Assembly (NCBI GenBank): GCA_011523485.1
Contig: WTGR01000922.1
Coordinates: forward strand, 1 to 10,514
Length of the DNA: 10,514 nucleotides
Source of the DNA: Acidobacteriota bacterium
GTDB lineage: Bacteria > Acidobacteriota > Vicinamibacteria > Vicinamibacterales > UBA8438
Reading direction: 5' to 3'
A program made the position numbers and the translations under genes. This document shows positions 1 to 9,356 of the stretch, one piece after another (positions within the stretch are counted from its first letter, which is position 1; each line of letters opens with the position of its first letter). The notes below the pieces were generated by a model that did not search any database, was not told where the DNA came from, and worked only from the letters and a program-made list of their open reading frames with translations.

Positions 1-207
1 GACGTGCCGCAAACGCCGCCTGACGCTCATCTAACAATGATGTCGTGCACCCCGGCTCAACTTCACCGTCGACGGCCGGCCGCCGATCCGGTAGAATCCT
101 CTTCTTGGCCGGTACGTGCTCCGCCCCACGGCCCGGGGGCTTCCACCGGGCCCGTCGCGGGTCGCGGCCTGCGTCGTCGTGAGTTCGTTGCAAAGCGAGG
201 ACCTGCC
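1..207. other. Leader / intergenic stretch upstream of the S41-like gene
   Basis: No gene is assigned here. One + frame is open from base 4 into the S41-like gene, but its roughly 68 extra residues (rich in Arg, Pro, Gly) do not resemble the N terminus of that family, so I treat this as a leader. The other two + frames end at 23 (TGA) and 34 (TAA), so one could be the tail of a gene outside the window; too little is left to tell. A possible promoter lies at 69-97. Confidence 0.5.
69..97 (+). promoter_or_regulatory. Possible sigma70-type promoter for the S41-like gene
   Basis: TCGACG (69-74, 4 of 6 matches to the -35 consensus) is followed after a 17-bp spacer by TAGAAT (92-97, 5 of 6 matches to the -10 consensus). 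Transcription would start near 104, about 100 nt before the TTG start at 208. The spacing is ideal but the -35 is weak, and chance matches are expected, so this is tentative. Confidence 0.35.
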
Positions 208-1386
208 TTGAGGACCCGGATCATCGCCTTCTTCGCATCGATTCCGATCATCGCCTTCGCAGTCGTCGGCGGCTACTACGGCCGTGCGGCAGCCGGCGAG
301 GAAGAGCAGACCTACCGGCACCTGCGCGTCTTCGAGGACGTCGTCTCGCTCATCTCGAACAACTACGTCGAGCTCGTCGATCTCGACGACGTCCTCGAGG
401 GCGCGTTGCGCGGACTGGCCGAGGGGCTCGACTCCGACAGCGCCTACCTGTCACCCTCCGACGCGCGTCGCATCGAGAGCGGCCAACGGCTTCCCGAAGG
501 ACGCGTCGGCCTCGACGTCACCCGGCGCTACTACCTGCAGGTGATCGCGGCGCGCGACGGATCACCGGCCGCGGAGGCGGGCATCGCGCCAGGCGACTAC
601 GTGCGGGCCATCGACGGCGAACCGACGCGGCTGCTGTCCGTCATCGAGGGCGAGCGGCGGCTCCACGGCGAACCGGGGACCACGGTCACGCTCTCGTTGA
701 TTCGGGGCAGCACGCAGGAGCCCTACGACATAGCGCTCGTCCGCGAGCGACTCGCGCCGACGGCGGTCAGCGGGCGCCTGCTGGAACAGGCGGACGGCGT
801 GGGCTACCTGCGGATTCCGGCTTTCGACGAGGGCGTCGCGGAGGCCGTCGCAGAGGAGATCGCCGCGTTGGAGGCGGACGGCGCGTCTCATGTCGTGATC
901 GATGTTCGCAACGCGGCGGAGGGCGCCTACGAGGCGGCGGTTCGGGCGGCCGGGCTCTTCGTGGCGGACGGGACCCTGGCCATCCGCGAGGAGCACGGCG
1001 CCGCCAGCACGCCGCTCGAATCGACGACCGGAGAGGACGCCATCGGGTTGCCCGTGACGCTGCTGACCAACTTCGGATCGTCCGGGCCGGCCGAGGTGTT
1101 CGTCTCGGCACTGGTGGAGCGTGAACGGGCGACCAGCATCGGCCAGCGGACGGCCGGACGCACCAGCCTGCAGCGCCTCGTCCCGCTGCCGGGCGGATCC
1201 GCGTTGTGGCTGTCGTGGGCGCGCTACCTGACCGCGGCCGGCGAATCGATCCACCCGTTCGGCCTGGCGCCGGGCATCGGGGTGGCCGTGCAGTTGCCGG
1301 AGCTCGGCGAACCGCTGCCGGAAGAGGACGCCGTGCTCGAGCGCGCCATCGAGGAGATCGAGGGACTCGCCGCGGAGGCCGCGTAA
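208..1386 (+). CDS. Membrane-anchored PDZ/S41 (C-terminal processing peptidase-like) protein, probably catalytically altered
   Basis: This encodes about 392 aa with the layout of a C-terminal processing peptidase (CtpA/Prc, MEROPS S41). An N-terminal hydrophobic signal-anchor (about residues 5-24, after MRTR) puts the rest outside the cytoplasmic membrane. A helical segment (30-95) follows, then a PDZ domain (about 97-180, with an AGIAPGDYVRAIDG-like carboxylate-binding region) and an S41 core (about 185-385). I chose TTG at 208 because GAGG (197-200) sits 7 nt upstream and the membrane segment follows at once; the frame is open back to base 4 but that extension looks non-coding. In Prc/CtpB the nucleophile Ser sits three residues before a conserved Glu, and the general-base Lys lies 25 residues after the Ser. 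Here those positions read Gly293 (in SSGPAE) and Arg318 (in TAGRT), so both catalytic residues seem lost. It may be a scaffold or adaptor; a shifted active site cannot be excluded. The fold is fairly sure, activity is doubtful. Confidence 0.8.
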   Translation: MRTRIIAFFASIPIIAFAVVGGYYGRAAAGEEEQTYRHLRVFEDVVSLISNNYVELVDLDDVLEGALRGLAEGLDSDSAYLSPSDARRIESGQRLPEGRVGLDVTRRYYLQVIAARDGSPAAEAGIAPGDYVRAIDGEPTRLLSVIEGERRLHGEPGTTVTLSLIRGSTQEPYDIALVRERLAPTAVSGRLLEQADGVGYLRIPAFDEGVAEAVAEEIAALEADGASHVVIDVRNAAEGAYEAAVRAAGLFVADGTLAIREEHGAASTPLESTTGEDAIGLPVTLLTNFGSSGPAEVFVSALVERERATSIGQRTAGRTSLQRLVPLPGGSALWLSWARYLTAAGESIHPFGLAPGIGVAVQLPELGEPLPEEDAVLERAIEEIEGLAAEAA

Positions 1387-1400
1387 CGCTGGCCGTGCCT

Positions 1401-1430
1401 TTGACGCGACTTTCCCCCGGTTGGTATACT
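1401..1430 (+). promoter_or_regulatory. Strong extended -10 promoter for tRNA-Val / thrS
   Basis: TTGACG (1401-1406) is followed after an 18-bp spacer by TATACT (1425-1430), preceded by TG at 1422-1423, which makes an extended -10 element. Transcription should start near 1437, about 40 nt before the tRNA. It begins only 15 bp after the S41-like stop codon. It is the best promoter match I saw in the window and fits a highly expressed stable-RNA gene; with no obvious terminator after the tRNA it may also drive thrS and genes beyond. Confidence 0.75.
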
Positions 1431-1475
1431 GCCCGTTCGTTTCATGGTCTGTAACATCCACTCTCCGCGAAAGAT

Positions 1476-1552
1476 AGGCGCGTAGCTCAGTTGGTTAGAG
1501 CGCCTGCTTGACATGCAGGAGGTCGGCGGTTCAAGTCCGCCCGTGCCTACCA
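1476..1552 (+). tRNA. tRNA-Val, anticodon GAC
   Basis: A full 77-nt cloverleaf can be folded by hand. The acceptor stem AGGCGCG (1476-1482) pairs with CGTGCCT (1542-1548) with one G-U pair, followed by discriminator A1549 and an encoded CCA (1550-1552). The D-arm is GCTC/GAGC. The anticodon stem CCTGC/GCAGG (1503-1507/1515-1519) holds loop TTGACAT, giving anticodon GAC (1510-1512), which reads valine codons GUC and GUU. The variable loop is 5 nt (AGGTC). The T-arm is GGCGG-TTCAAGT-CCGCC. It sits behind a strong promoter and 37 nt ahead of thrS, so tRNA and mRNA may come from one precursor that is processed at the tRNA 3' end. Confidence 0.97.
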
Positions 1553-1589
1553 GGTTTACCGAGACGGTCTCCCGGCCGACCGACGCAGC

Positions 1590-3578
1590 ATGAGCCAGAT
1601 CACCGTCACCCTGCCGGATGGATCCACCCGCGCCGCCGCCGCGGGCGCGGCCGTGTCCGCCGTGGCCGCCGACATCTCGCCGCGGCTCGCCCGGCAGGCC
1701 CTGGCCGCGATCGTCGACGGGCGGATGGTCGACCTGTCGTACCCGCTCGAGGGCGACGCCGCGGTGCGGTTCGTGACCCCGGACGCCCCCGAGGCCCTGG
1801 AGCTCTACCGCCACAGCACCGCCCACCTGCTGGCCGCGGCGGTGACCGCGCTGTTCCCCGAGGCGCAGTGCGGCATCGGCCCGGCGATCGACGAGGGGTT
1901 CTTCTACGATTTCGTCGTCGACCGGCCGTTCGTCCCCGCGGATCTGGAAGCCATCGAGCGCAAGATGGCCGAGCTGGCGAAGCAGGATCTGCGCTACGAG
2001 CGGAAGATGATGCCGAAGGCCGAGGCCAAGGCGTACTTCGACGGCCGCGGCGAGCCGCTCAAGGTCCAGTTGATCGAGGAGAAGGGGGGACCGATCGTCT
2101 CGTGCTACACGATCGAGGACGCCTTCATCGATTTCTGCACCGGACCGCACGTGCCGTCGACCGGCCGCCTCAAGGCCTTCAAGGTGCTGCACAGCTCCGG
2201 CGCGTACTGGAAGGGCGATTCGCGCAACCAGCCGATGCAGCGCATCTACGGGACCGCCTTCTTCAAGGCGTCCGCGCTGACCGCCCACCTGACGCGGATC
2301 GAGGAGGCGAAGAAGCGCGACCACCGCCGGCTCGGCAAGGATCTCGGGCTGTTCACGTTCCACCCCTGGGCGCCCGGCGCACCGTTCTGGCAGGCGAAGG
2401 GGGCGACGCTCTACCGGCTCCTCTCCGACTACATGCGCGACGCGCTGTCCGGCGACGACTACCAGGAGGTCCGGACGCCGCTCGTCTTCAACAAGGCGCT
2501 GTGGGAGACGTCGGGGCACTGGGAGCACTACCGGGAGAACATGTTCCTGCTCGAGTCCGACGGAGAGCCGCCGGCTCCCGCGGCCGGCAACGGCGGCGGG
2601 CCGTCGACCGCCGAGGACAGGAGCGGGGCGCAGTTCGCCCTCAAGGCGATGAACTGCCCCGGGCACATGCTGATGTTCGCGAGCGAGGGACGCAGCTACC
2701 GCGACCTGCCGGTCCGTTTCCACGACCAGGGCGTGCTGCACCGGCAGGAGGCCTCCGGCGTGCTCAGCGGACTGACCCGCGTCCGCCAGTTCTCTCAGGA
2801 CGACGCGCACTGCTTCATCACCGAGGACCAGATCGGCGAGGAGGTGGAGCGCCTGCTGCGGCTCGTCGACCGGGTCTACGGGGACTTCGGGCTGGACTAC
2901 GCGATAGAGCTCTCGACCCGTCCCGAGGACTACCTGGGCGAGCTGGAGACGTGGAACCACGCGGAAACGCAACTGCGCGGGGCCATCGAGGCGGCGGGCA
3001 GGCCGTTCACCGTCTCCGAGGGAGACGGGAGCTTCTATGGACCCAAGATCGACGTGCACGTGACCGATGCGATCGGCCGCCGGTGGCAGTGCGCGACGAT
3101 TCAGCTCGACTACCAGATGCCGCAGCGCTTCGGCCTGAAGTACGTGGGCGCGGACAACGCCGACCACACGCCGGTGCTGATTCACCGCGCCATCTTCGGC
3201 AGCTTCGAGCGCTTCATCGCGCTGCTCATCGAGCAGTACGCCGGGGCGTTCCCGTTGTGGTTGGCGCCCGTCCAGGTACGCATCCTGAACATCGCCGACC
3301 GGCATGCCGAGTACGGCCGGACGGTGCGGGAACGGCTGGTTGCGGCCGGCTTCCGCGTGGAGCTCGACGATCGCCGCGAGAAGATCGGACTCAAGATCCG
3401 CGAAGCGCAGCTCCAGAAGATCCCGCGAATGCTCGTGATCGGCGACCGGGAGGTCGAGAACGGCACGGTCGCGGTGCGGAGCCGAACCCAGGGAGACCTG
3501 GGCGCCAGCACCCTCGACGAGTTGATCCGGACGCTCGAGGAGGAGGTCCGGCTGAAGCGGACCTCCGCAACGGAGTAA
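1590..3578 (+). CDS. thrS: Threonyl-tRNA synthetase
   Basis: This 662-aa class II synthetase charges tRNA-Thr with threonine in the cytoplasm. It has a TGS domain (about 1-62), then the second additional (editing) domain with HxxxH at His75/His79 and CxxxH at Cys183/His187, the four residues that define the deacylation site removing mischarged serine. The catalytic core follows, with zinc ligands Cys356 (in MNCPGH), His407 (in DDAHCF) and His532 (in LIHRAI). The anticodon-binding domain starts near Trp557. The length slightly exceeds the E. coli protein (642 aa), mostly because of a low-complexity Gly/Pro/Ala loop between ENMF and MNCPGH (residues 320-353), about 21 residues longer than in E. 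coli. The ATG at 1590 gives the standard N terminus although the upstream ribosome site is weak. The gene follows tRNA-Val by 37 nt and leads into infC. No T-box leader is visible, so control is unknown. Confidence 0.97.
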   Translation: MSQITVTLPDGSTRAAAAGAAVSAVAADISPRLARQALAAIVDGRMVDLSYPLEGDAAVRFVTPDAPEALELYRHSTAHLLAAAVTALFPEAQCGIGPAIDEGFFYDFVVDRPFVPADLEAIERKMAELAKQDLRYERKMMPKAEAKAYFDGRGEPLKVQLIEEKGGPIVSCYTIEDAFIDFCTGPHVPSTGRLKAFKVLHSSGAYWKGDSRNQPMQRIYGTAFFKASALTAHLTRIEEAKKRDHRRLGKDLGLFTFHPWAPGAPFWQAKGATLYRLLSDYMRDALSGDDYQEVRTPLVFNKALWETSGHWEHYRENMFLLESDGEPPAPAAGNGGGPSTAEDRSGAQFALKAMNCPGHMLMFASEGRSYRDLPVRFHDQGVLHRQEASGVLSGLTRVRQFSQDDAHCFITEDQIGEEVERLLRLVDRVYGDFGLDYAIELSTRPEDYLGELETWNHAETQLRGAIEAAGRPFTVSEGDGSFYGPKIDVHVTDAIGRRWQCATIQLDYQMPQRFGLKYVGADNADHTPVLIHRAIFGSFERFIALLIEQYAGAFPLWLAPVQVRILNIADRHAEYGRTVRERLVAAGFRVELDDRREKIGLKIREAQLQKIPRMLVIGDREVENGTVAVRSRTQGDLGASTLDELIRTLEEEVRLKRTSATE

Positions 3579-3580
3579 AC

Positions 3581-3609
3581 TAGCGGTTCGCCCCGAGCGG
3601 CGAACGCTG
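3581..3609 (+). promoter_or_regulatory. Hairpin in the thrS-infC leader
   Basis: AGCG (3582-3585) plus TTCGCC (3587-3592), with G3586 bulged, pairs with GGCGAA (3599-3604) plus CGCT (3605-3608). The loop is CCGAGC, and a U-G pair can close the base. This 10-bp stem ends 6 nt before the infC Shine-Dalgarno (3615-3621). There is no T-tract after it, so a translational or RNA-processing role is more likely than termination. The pairing is seen directly; the role is inferred. Confidence 0.55.
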
Positions 3610-3614
3610 TCACG

Positions 3615-3621
3615 AAGGGAG
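3615..3621 (+). promoter_or_regulatory. Shine-Dalgarno that fixes the AUU start of infC
   Basis: AAGGGAG lies 6 nt before ATT at 3628. It is the strongest ribosome-binding match in this gap and supports the non-standard start. A CTCC (3632-3635) just after the start codon could pair with its GGAG part (3618-3621) and hide the site in a small hairpin whose loop holds the AUU. Confidence 0.75.
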
Positions 3622-3627
3622 CACGGT

Positions 3628-4197
3628 ATTCCTCCAGGACGCGGCCCGCGCGGGCCACGCCGCGACTTTCGCCAGCCCCGCACGCGCGTCAACGAACGGA
3701 TCCGGGTTCGGGAGATCCGGGTCATCGATGACGGCGGCGAGCAGCTCGGCGTGATGGCGCCGCCGCAGGCTCTCGCCATAGCGCGGGAGAAGGGACTCGA
3801 CCTGGTCGAGATCTCGCCGACCGCCCAGCCGCCCGTCTGTCGGATCATGGACTACGGGCGGTACCAGTACGAGGAGCAGAAGCGGACGCGGCAGGCCAAG
3901 AAGCACCAGAAGACGATCGAGGTCAAGGAGATCAAGTTCCGGCCGAAGGTCGACGAACACGACTACCAGTTCAAGAAGAAGCACGTCGAACGCTTTCTGG
4001 CGCACGGCGACAAGGTCAAGGCGACCATCTTCTTCCGAGGTCGCGAGATGGCGCATCCGGAGTTCGGGCGGCACATCCTCGAACGGCTCGTCGACGAGCT
4101 GCAGGAGGTGGCCACCCAGGAGACGCTGCCCCGCATGGAAGGCAACCAGATGCACACGATCCTGTCGAGCAGGAGCGTGTCGAAGAAGGGGCGCTAG
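3628..4197 (+). CDS. infC: Translation initiation factor IF-3, AUU start codon
   Basis: IF3 binds the 30S subunit, prevents early 50S joining and checks start codon and initiator tRNA pairing. The 189-aa product has a short basic Arg/Pro/Gly leader (2-18), the N domain ([20 protein letters not shown] onward, about 20-90), a lysine-rich linker helix and the C domain (about 95-180, including [13 protein letters not shown] and [12 protein letters not shown]). The first in-frame ATG (3751) would remove about 41 residues including the start of the N domain, and no ATG, GTG or TTG occurs in frame between the thrS stop and there. ATT at 3628-3630 lies 6 nt after AAGGGAG (3615-3621) and gives the expected N terminus. 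AUU initiation of infC is a known autoregulatory device in enterobacteria, because IF3 discriminates against that codon; the same logic is inferred here. The gene lies 49 nt after thrS and 13 nt before rpmI. Confidence 0.93.
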   Translation: MPPGRGPRGPRRDFRQPRTRVNERIRVREIRVIDDGGEQLGVMAPPQALAIAREKGLDLVEISPTAQPPVCRIMDYGRYQYEEQKRTRQAKKHQKTIEVKEIKFRPKVDEHDYQFKKKHVERFLAHGDKVKATIFFRGREMAHPEFGRHILERLVDELQEVATQETLPRMEGNQMHTILSSRSVSKKGR

Positions 4198-4210
4198 CAG
4201 AGAGGCAGGC

Positions 4211-4408
4211 ATGCCGAAGCTGAAGACGCACCGTGGCGCGGCCAAGCGGTTCAACACCACCGGGACCGGCAAGGTGACCCGCAAGAAGGCGTTCTCGCGC
4301 CACATCCTGACCAGCAAGACCACCAAGCAGAAGCGCGGGCTGCGCGGCACGACGACGGTGGATACGGCCGACGAATCGCGGATCCTGCGGATGATTCCGT
4401 ACAAGTAG
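4211..4408 (+). CDS. rpmI: 50S ribosomal protein L35
   Basis: This is a 65-aa, very basic protein starting [14 protein letters not shown], the hallmark of bacterial L35, and ending in MIPYK. L35 is a small component of the large ribosomal subunit. The length matches the family. AGAGG (4201-4205) sits 5 nt before the ATG. It begins 13 nt after infC and ends 15 nt before rplT, the standard infC-rpmI-rplT order. In E. coli and Bacillus this operon is repressed by L20 binding its mRNA; I did not see a convincing L20-binding pseudoknot in the short leader, so that control is not claimed here. Confidence 0.97.
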   Translation: MPKLKTHRGAAKRFNTTGTGKVTRKKAFSRHILTSKTTKQKRGLRGTTTVDTADESRILRMIPYK

Positions 4409-4423
4409 GGAGCAGTCGAGAAG

Positions 4424-8231
<3,808 letters not shown>

Positions 8232-8233
<2 letters not shown>

Positions 8234-8258
8234 TCCGCGCCGTAGAACGGTGCGGACT
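8232..8258 (+). terminator. Strong hairpin at the pheT stop codon, possible terminator or pause site
   Basis: AGTCCGCGCCG (8232-8242) pairs with CGGTGCGGACT (8248-8258) as an 11-bp stem with one G-U pair and a 5-nt TAGAA loop. The 5' arm includes the last two bases of the pheT TAG stop. No T-run follows, so it is not a canonical intrinsic terminator; hairpin-only terminators or 3'-end protecting stems are possible in GC-rich genomes. The pairing is certain, the function is not. Confidence 0.45.
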
Positions 8259-8266
8259 CGGCGACG

Positions 8267-8293
8267 GTTTCCGAGTTGCCGGTGACCGGAAAC
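8267..8293 (+). other. Second inverted repeat after pheT
   Basis: GTTTCCG (8267-8273) pairs perfectly with CGGAAAC (8287-8293) around a 13-nt spacer, beginning 8 nt after the previous hairpin. It ends 33 nt before the zapB-like ATG. It could be a second part of a tandem terminator, a processing site or an operator-like dyad. Confidence 0.4.
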
Positions 8294-8325
8294 GCCCCTT
8301 GCGAGGGCATGGAGCAGAGTCGCAT

Positions 8326-8601
8326 ATGTCAGAGACGGCCCAATACGTCGACCTCGCCACGGTGGACCGCCTGGCCCAGAAGGTCATCGGGCTGGTGCAG
8401 GTTCTGGAGCGGACCCGGCAGGAGCTGGCGGAGGCGCGGTCGGACAACGAACGCCTGAACGAGGAGATCGGCGCGCTCCGGGAAAGCCTCACCGCCGCCA
8501 GGCGCGAAACCGAGGAAGTCGAGACGCTCCGCGCGGAGCGGGATCAGGTTCGCGCCCGCGTGGCCGAGATGCTGGATCAACTCGAGACGCTCGACCTGTA
8601 A
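8326..8601 (+). CDS. ZapB-like coiled-coil cell-division protein
   Basis: The 91-aa product is almost all predicted coiled coil: from about residue 8 to the end it shows heptad-spaced Leu/Val/Ile with many Glu/Arg and no Pro. The arrangement, with a short N-terminal stretch, one long helix and a terminal RVAEMLDQLETLDL, resembles E. coli ZapB (81 aa), which joins the Z-ring through ZapA. The immediate neighbour is zapA, which supports the call; coiled coils of this size are weak evidence alone. ATG 8326 has GGAG (8311-8314) about 11 nt upstream. TTG 8299 is in frame and would add nine residues. The two hairpins before it suggest it may be expressed separately from pheST. Confidence 0.7.
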   Translation: MSETAQYVDLATVDRLAQKVIGLVQVLERTRQELAEARSDNERLNEEIGALRESLTAARRETEEVETLRAERDQVRARVAEMLDQLETLDL

Positions 8602-8602
8602 T

Positions 8603-8650
8603 CGGGCGGGGAACGGACCGGGCCGCACGCGGCGCGTCCGGGACCGCCCC
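8603..8650 (+). other. Nested GC-rich stem-loop between the zapB-like gene and zapA
   Basis: Three nested stems can form: GGGCGG (8604-8609) with CCGCCC (8644-8649), CGGAC (8614-8618) with GTCCG (8636-8640), and GCCG (8622-8625) with CGGC (8630-8633). There is no T-tract. In DNA this GC-rich, some pairing is expected by chance, so a role in differential expression of the two genes is only a possibility. Confidence 0.3.
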
Positions 8651-8665
8651 GCCGCGGTGCGCGCG

Positions 8666-8980
8666 ATGGACAAGCCGACCGAAGCCAGCGTCACGCACGT
8701 CGAGATCCTGGGCCGGCAGTACCCGATTCGCAGCCGGCTGGACTCGGACGATGTCGCGCGGCTGGGCACCTACGTCCGAGAAAAGATGGAAGCGGTCGCG
8801 AATCGCGCGCCGCGGCGCGACCTGGTGCACGTGGCGGTGCTTGCCGCGCTCAACATCGCCGACGACTACTTCCGCAGCCTCGACGGGCGCGCCAACGACG
8901 AGCGCCACGTCCTGGACCGCATGCTGGCCATCGAAGCCATGGTCGACCGCGCGATCAGTGGCGGCCGCGCCCCGGACTGA
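8666..8980 (+). CDS. zapA: Cell division protein ZapA
   Basis: This 104-aa protein matches the ZapA family, which binds and bundles FtsZ filaments at midcell. The N-terminal head holds VEILGRQYPIRS (about 11-22), then DVARLGTYVREKMEAVANRAP (about 28-48), and DLVHVAVLAALNIADDYF (about 52-69) leads into a C-terminal helix for dimerization and tetramerization. The length matches the usual 95-110 aa. I start at ATG 8666; GTG 8657 is in frame three codons earlier and neither has a clear ribosome site, so the exact start is open. It follows the zapB-like gene by 64 nt, and a 6S RNA gene follows it, an arrangement known from other bacteria. Confidence 0.9.
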   Translation: MDKPTEASVTHVEILGRQYPIRSRLDSDDVARLGTYVREKMEAVANRAPRRDLVHVAVLAALNIADDYFRSLDGRANDERHVLDRMLAIEAMVDRAISGGRAPD

Positions 8981-9016
8981 CGGTCCGCGGCCCCCCAGGA
9001 ACGCATCTCCCTCGCG

Positions 9017-9035
9017 ACGGTCCCGCGCGGGCCGT
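9017..9035 (+). terminator. Hairpin after zapA, possible terminator
   Basis: ACGG (9017-9020) and CCC (9022-9024), with T9021 bulged, pair with GGG (9029-9031) and CCGT (9032-9035) around a GCGC loop. It lies 36 nt after the zapA stop and 16 nt before the -35 of the 6S promoter, where an end to the zapA transcript would be expected. The absence of a T-run keeps confidence low. Confidence 0.35.
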
Positions 9036-9050
9036 GAACACCGCGGCTCC

Positions 9051-9079
9051 TTGCCCCGCCTGCCGCTTCGTTCTAAGAT
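9051..9079 (+). promoter_or_regulatory. Promoter for the 6S RNA
   Basis: TTGCCC (9051-9056) and TAAGAT (9074-9079) are separated by the ideal 17 bp. The predicted start is near 9086-9088, about 17 nt before the closing stem of the 6S RNA, so either the RNA has a short 5' extension that is trimmed (as for E. coli 6S precursors) or the start lies slightly further down. Confidence 0.6.
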
Positions 9080-9103
9080 CGTGACCAGGAACGGAGCACG
9101 GCA

Positions 9104-9290
9104 CGTGTGTTGGATTTTTGAGATTCCCTGCAGTACGCGTGATGGCATGGAGGCTCGTTTGAGCCATTGTTGTATCGAAGTGAACCGCGACGCTTCGCTG
9201 TGTGCACGCCTCGGCCCGAGGAAGCCTAGAGGCGGGGTTTGACATAGCGGTTCCACCTGCACGCGCAGGTTCATACGACCTCCCCACACG
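9104..9290 (+). ncRNA. ssrS: 6S RNA
   Basis: 6S RNA binds the housekeeping sigma70-RNA polymerase holoenzyme by imitating an open promoter and holds it back in slow growth. Size (about 187 nt versus 184 in E. coli) and structure fit. The closing stem is CGTGTG (9104-9109) with CACACG (9285-9290). GAACCGC (9182-9188) pairs perfectly with GCGGTTC (9247-9253) to form the upper stem. CCTCG-GCC-CGAGG (9209-9221) is the apical hairpin, followed by AAGCC exactly as in E. coli. ACCTGC-ACGC-GCAGGT (9255-9270) matches the conserved hairpin after the TTC-ACC element. GGCTC-GTTT-GAGCC (9152-9165) lies on the 5' strand of the open bubble. The place just after zapA also agrees with many genomes. The exact ends are estimated from the closing stem. 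Confidence 0.9.
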
Positions 9291-9321
9291 GTAATCGCGG
9301 GGGTCCTCGGGTTTCGTCCCA

Positions 9322-9356
9322 GCATGCCGCGCCGACTCCGTGCGAGTCGCGCATGC
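9322..9356 (+). promoter_or_regulatory. Hairpin reaching the rny start codon
   Basis: CGACTC (9333-9338) pairs with GAGTCG (9344-9349) around a CGTGC loop. GCG (9329-9331) can extend the stem with CGC (9350-9352), leaving C9332 bulged, so the stem ends at the base before the ATG at 9353. Alternatively GCATGC (9322-9327) can pair with GCATGC (9351-9356) and bury the start codon. No good Shine-Dalgarno is present, so this fold may influence initiation. Confidence 0.4.

Noticed and set aside
4..207. GTG at base 4 as the start of the S41-like gene
   Set aside because: The extra 68 residues are low-complexity Arg/Pro/Gly and would place the signal-anchor deep inside the protein; TTG 208 has a ribosome site and a standard N terminus.
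1553..1589. T-box or other tRNA-sensing leader before thrS
   Set aside because: The gap is only 37 nt and has no T-box consensus, so there is no room for such an element.
1508..3583. 691-codon + frame overlapping tRNA-Val and thrS
   Set aside because: It begins inside the tRNA and is the out-of-frame reading of thrS, with an Arg/Pro-rich meaningless translation.
3751..3753. ATG 3751 as infC start
   Set aside because: It removes the beginning of the IF3 N domain, which is plainly encoded upstream in the same frame.
1224..3848. 874-codon open frame on the minus strand across thrS and infC
   Set aside because: It lies antisense to clearly recognized genes and its translation is an Arg/Leu/Gly-rich string with no family motifs. 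Long antisense open frames are expected in GC-rich coding DNA.
9178..9192. GTGAACCGCG-like string resembling the conserved T-box tail
   Set aside because: It forms the upper stem of the 6S RNA, is not upstream of a synthetase or amino-acid gene, and has no specifier loop or antiterminator partner.
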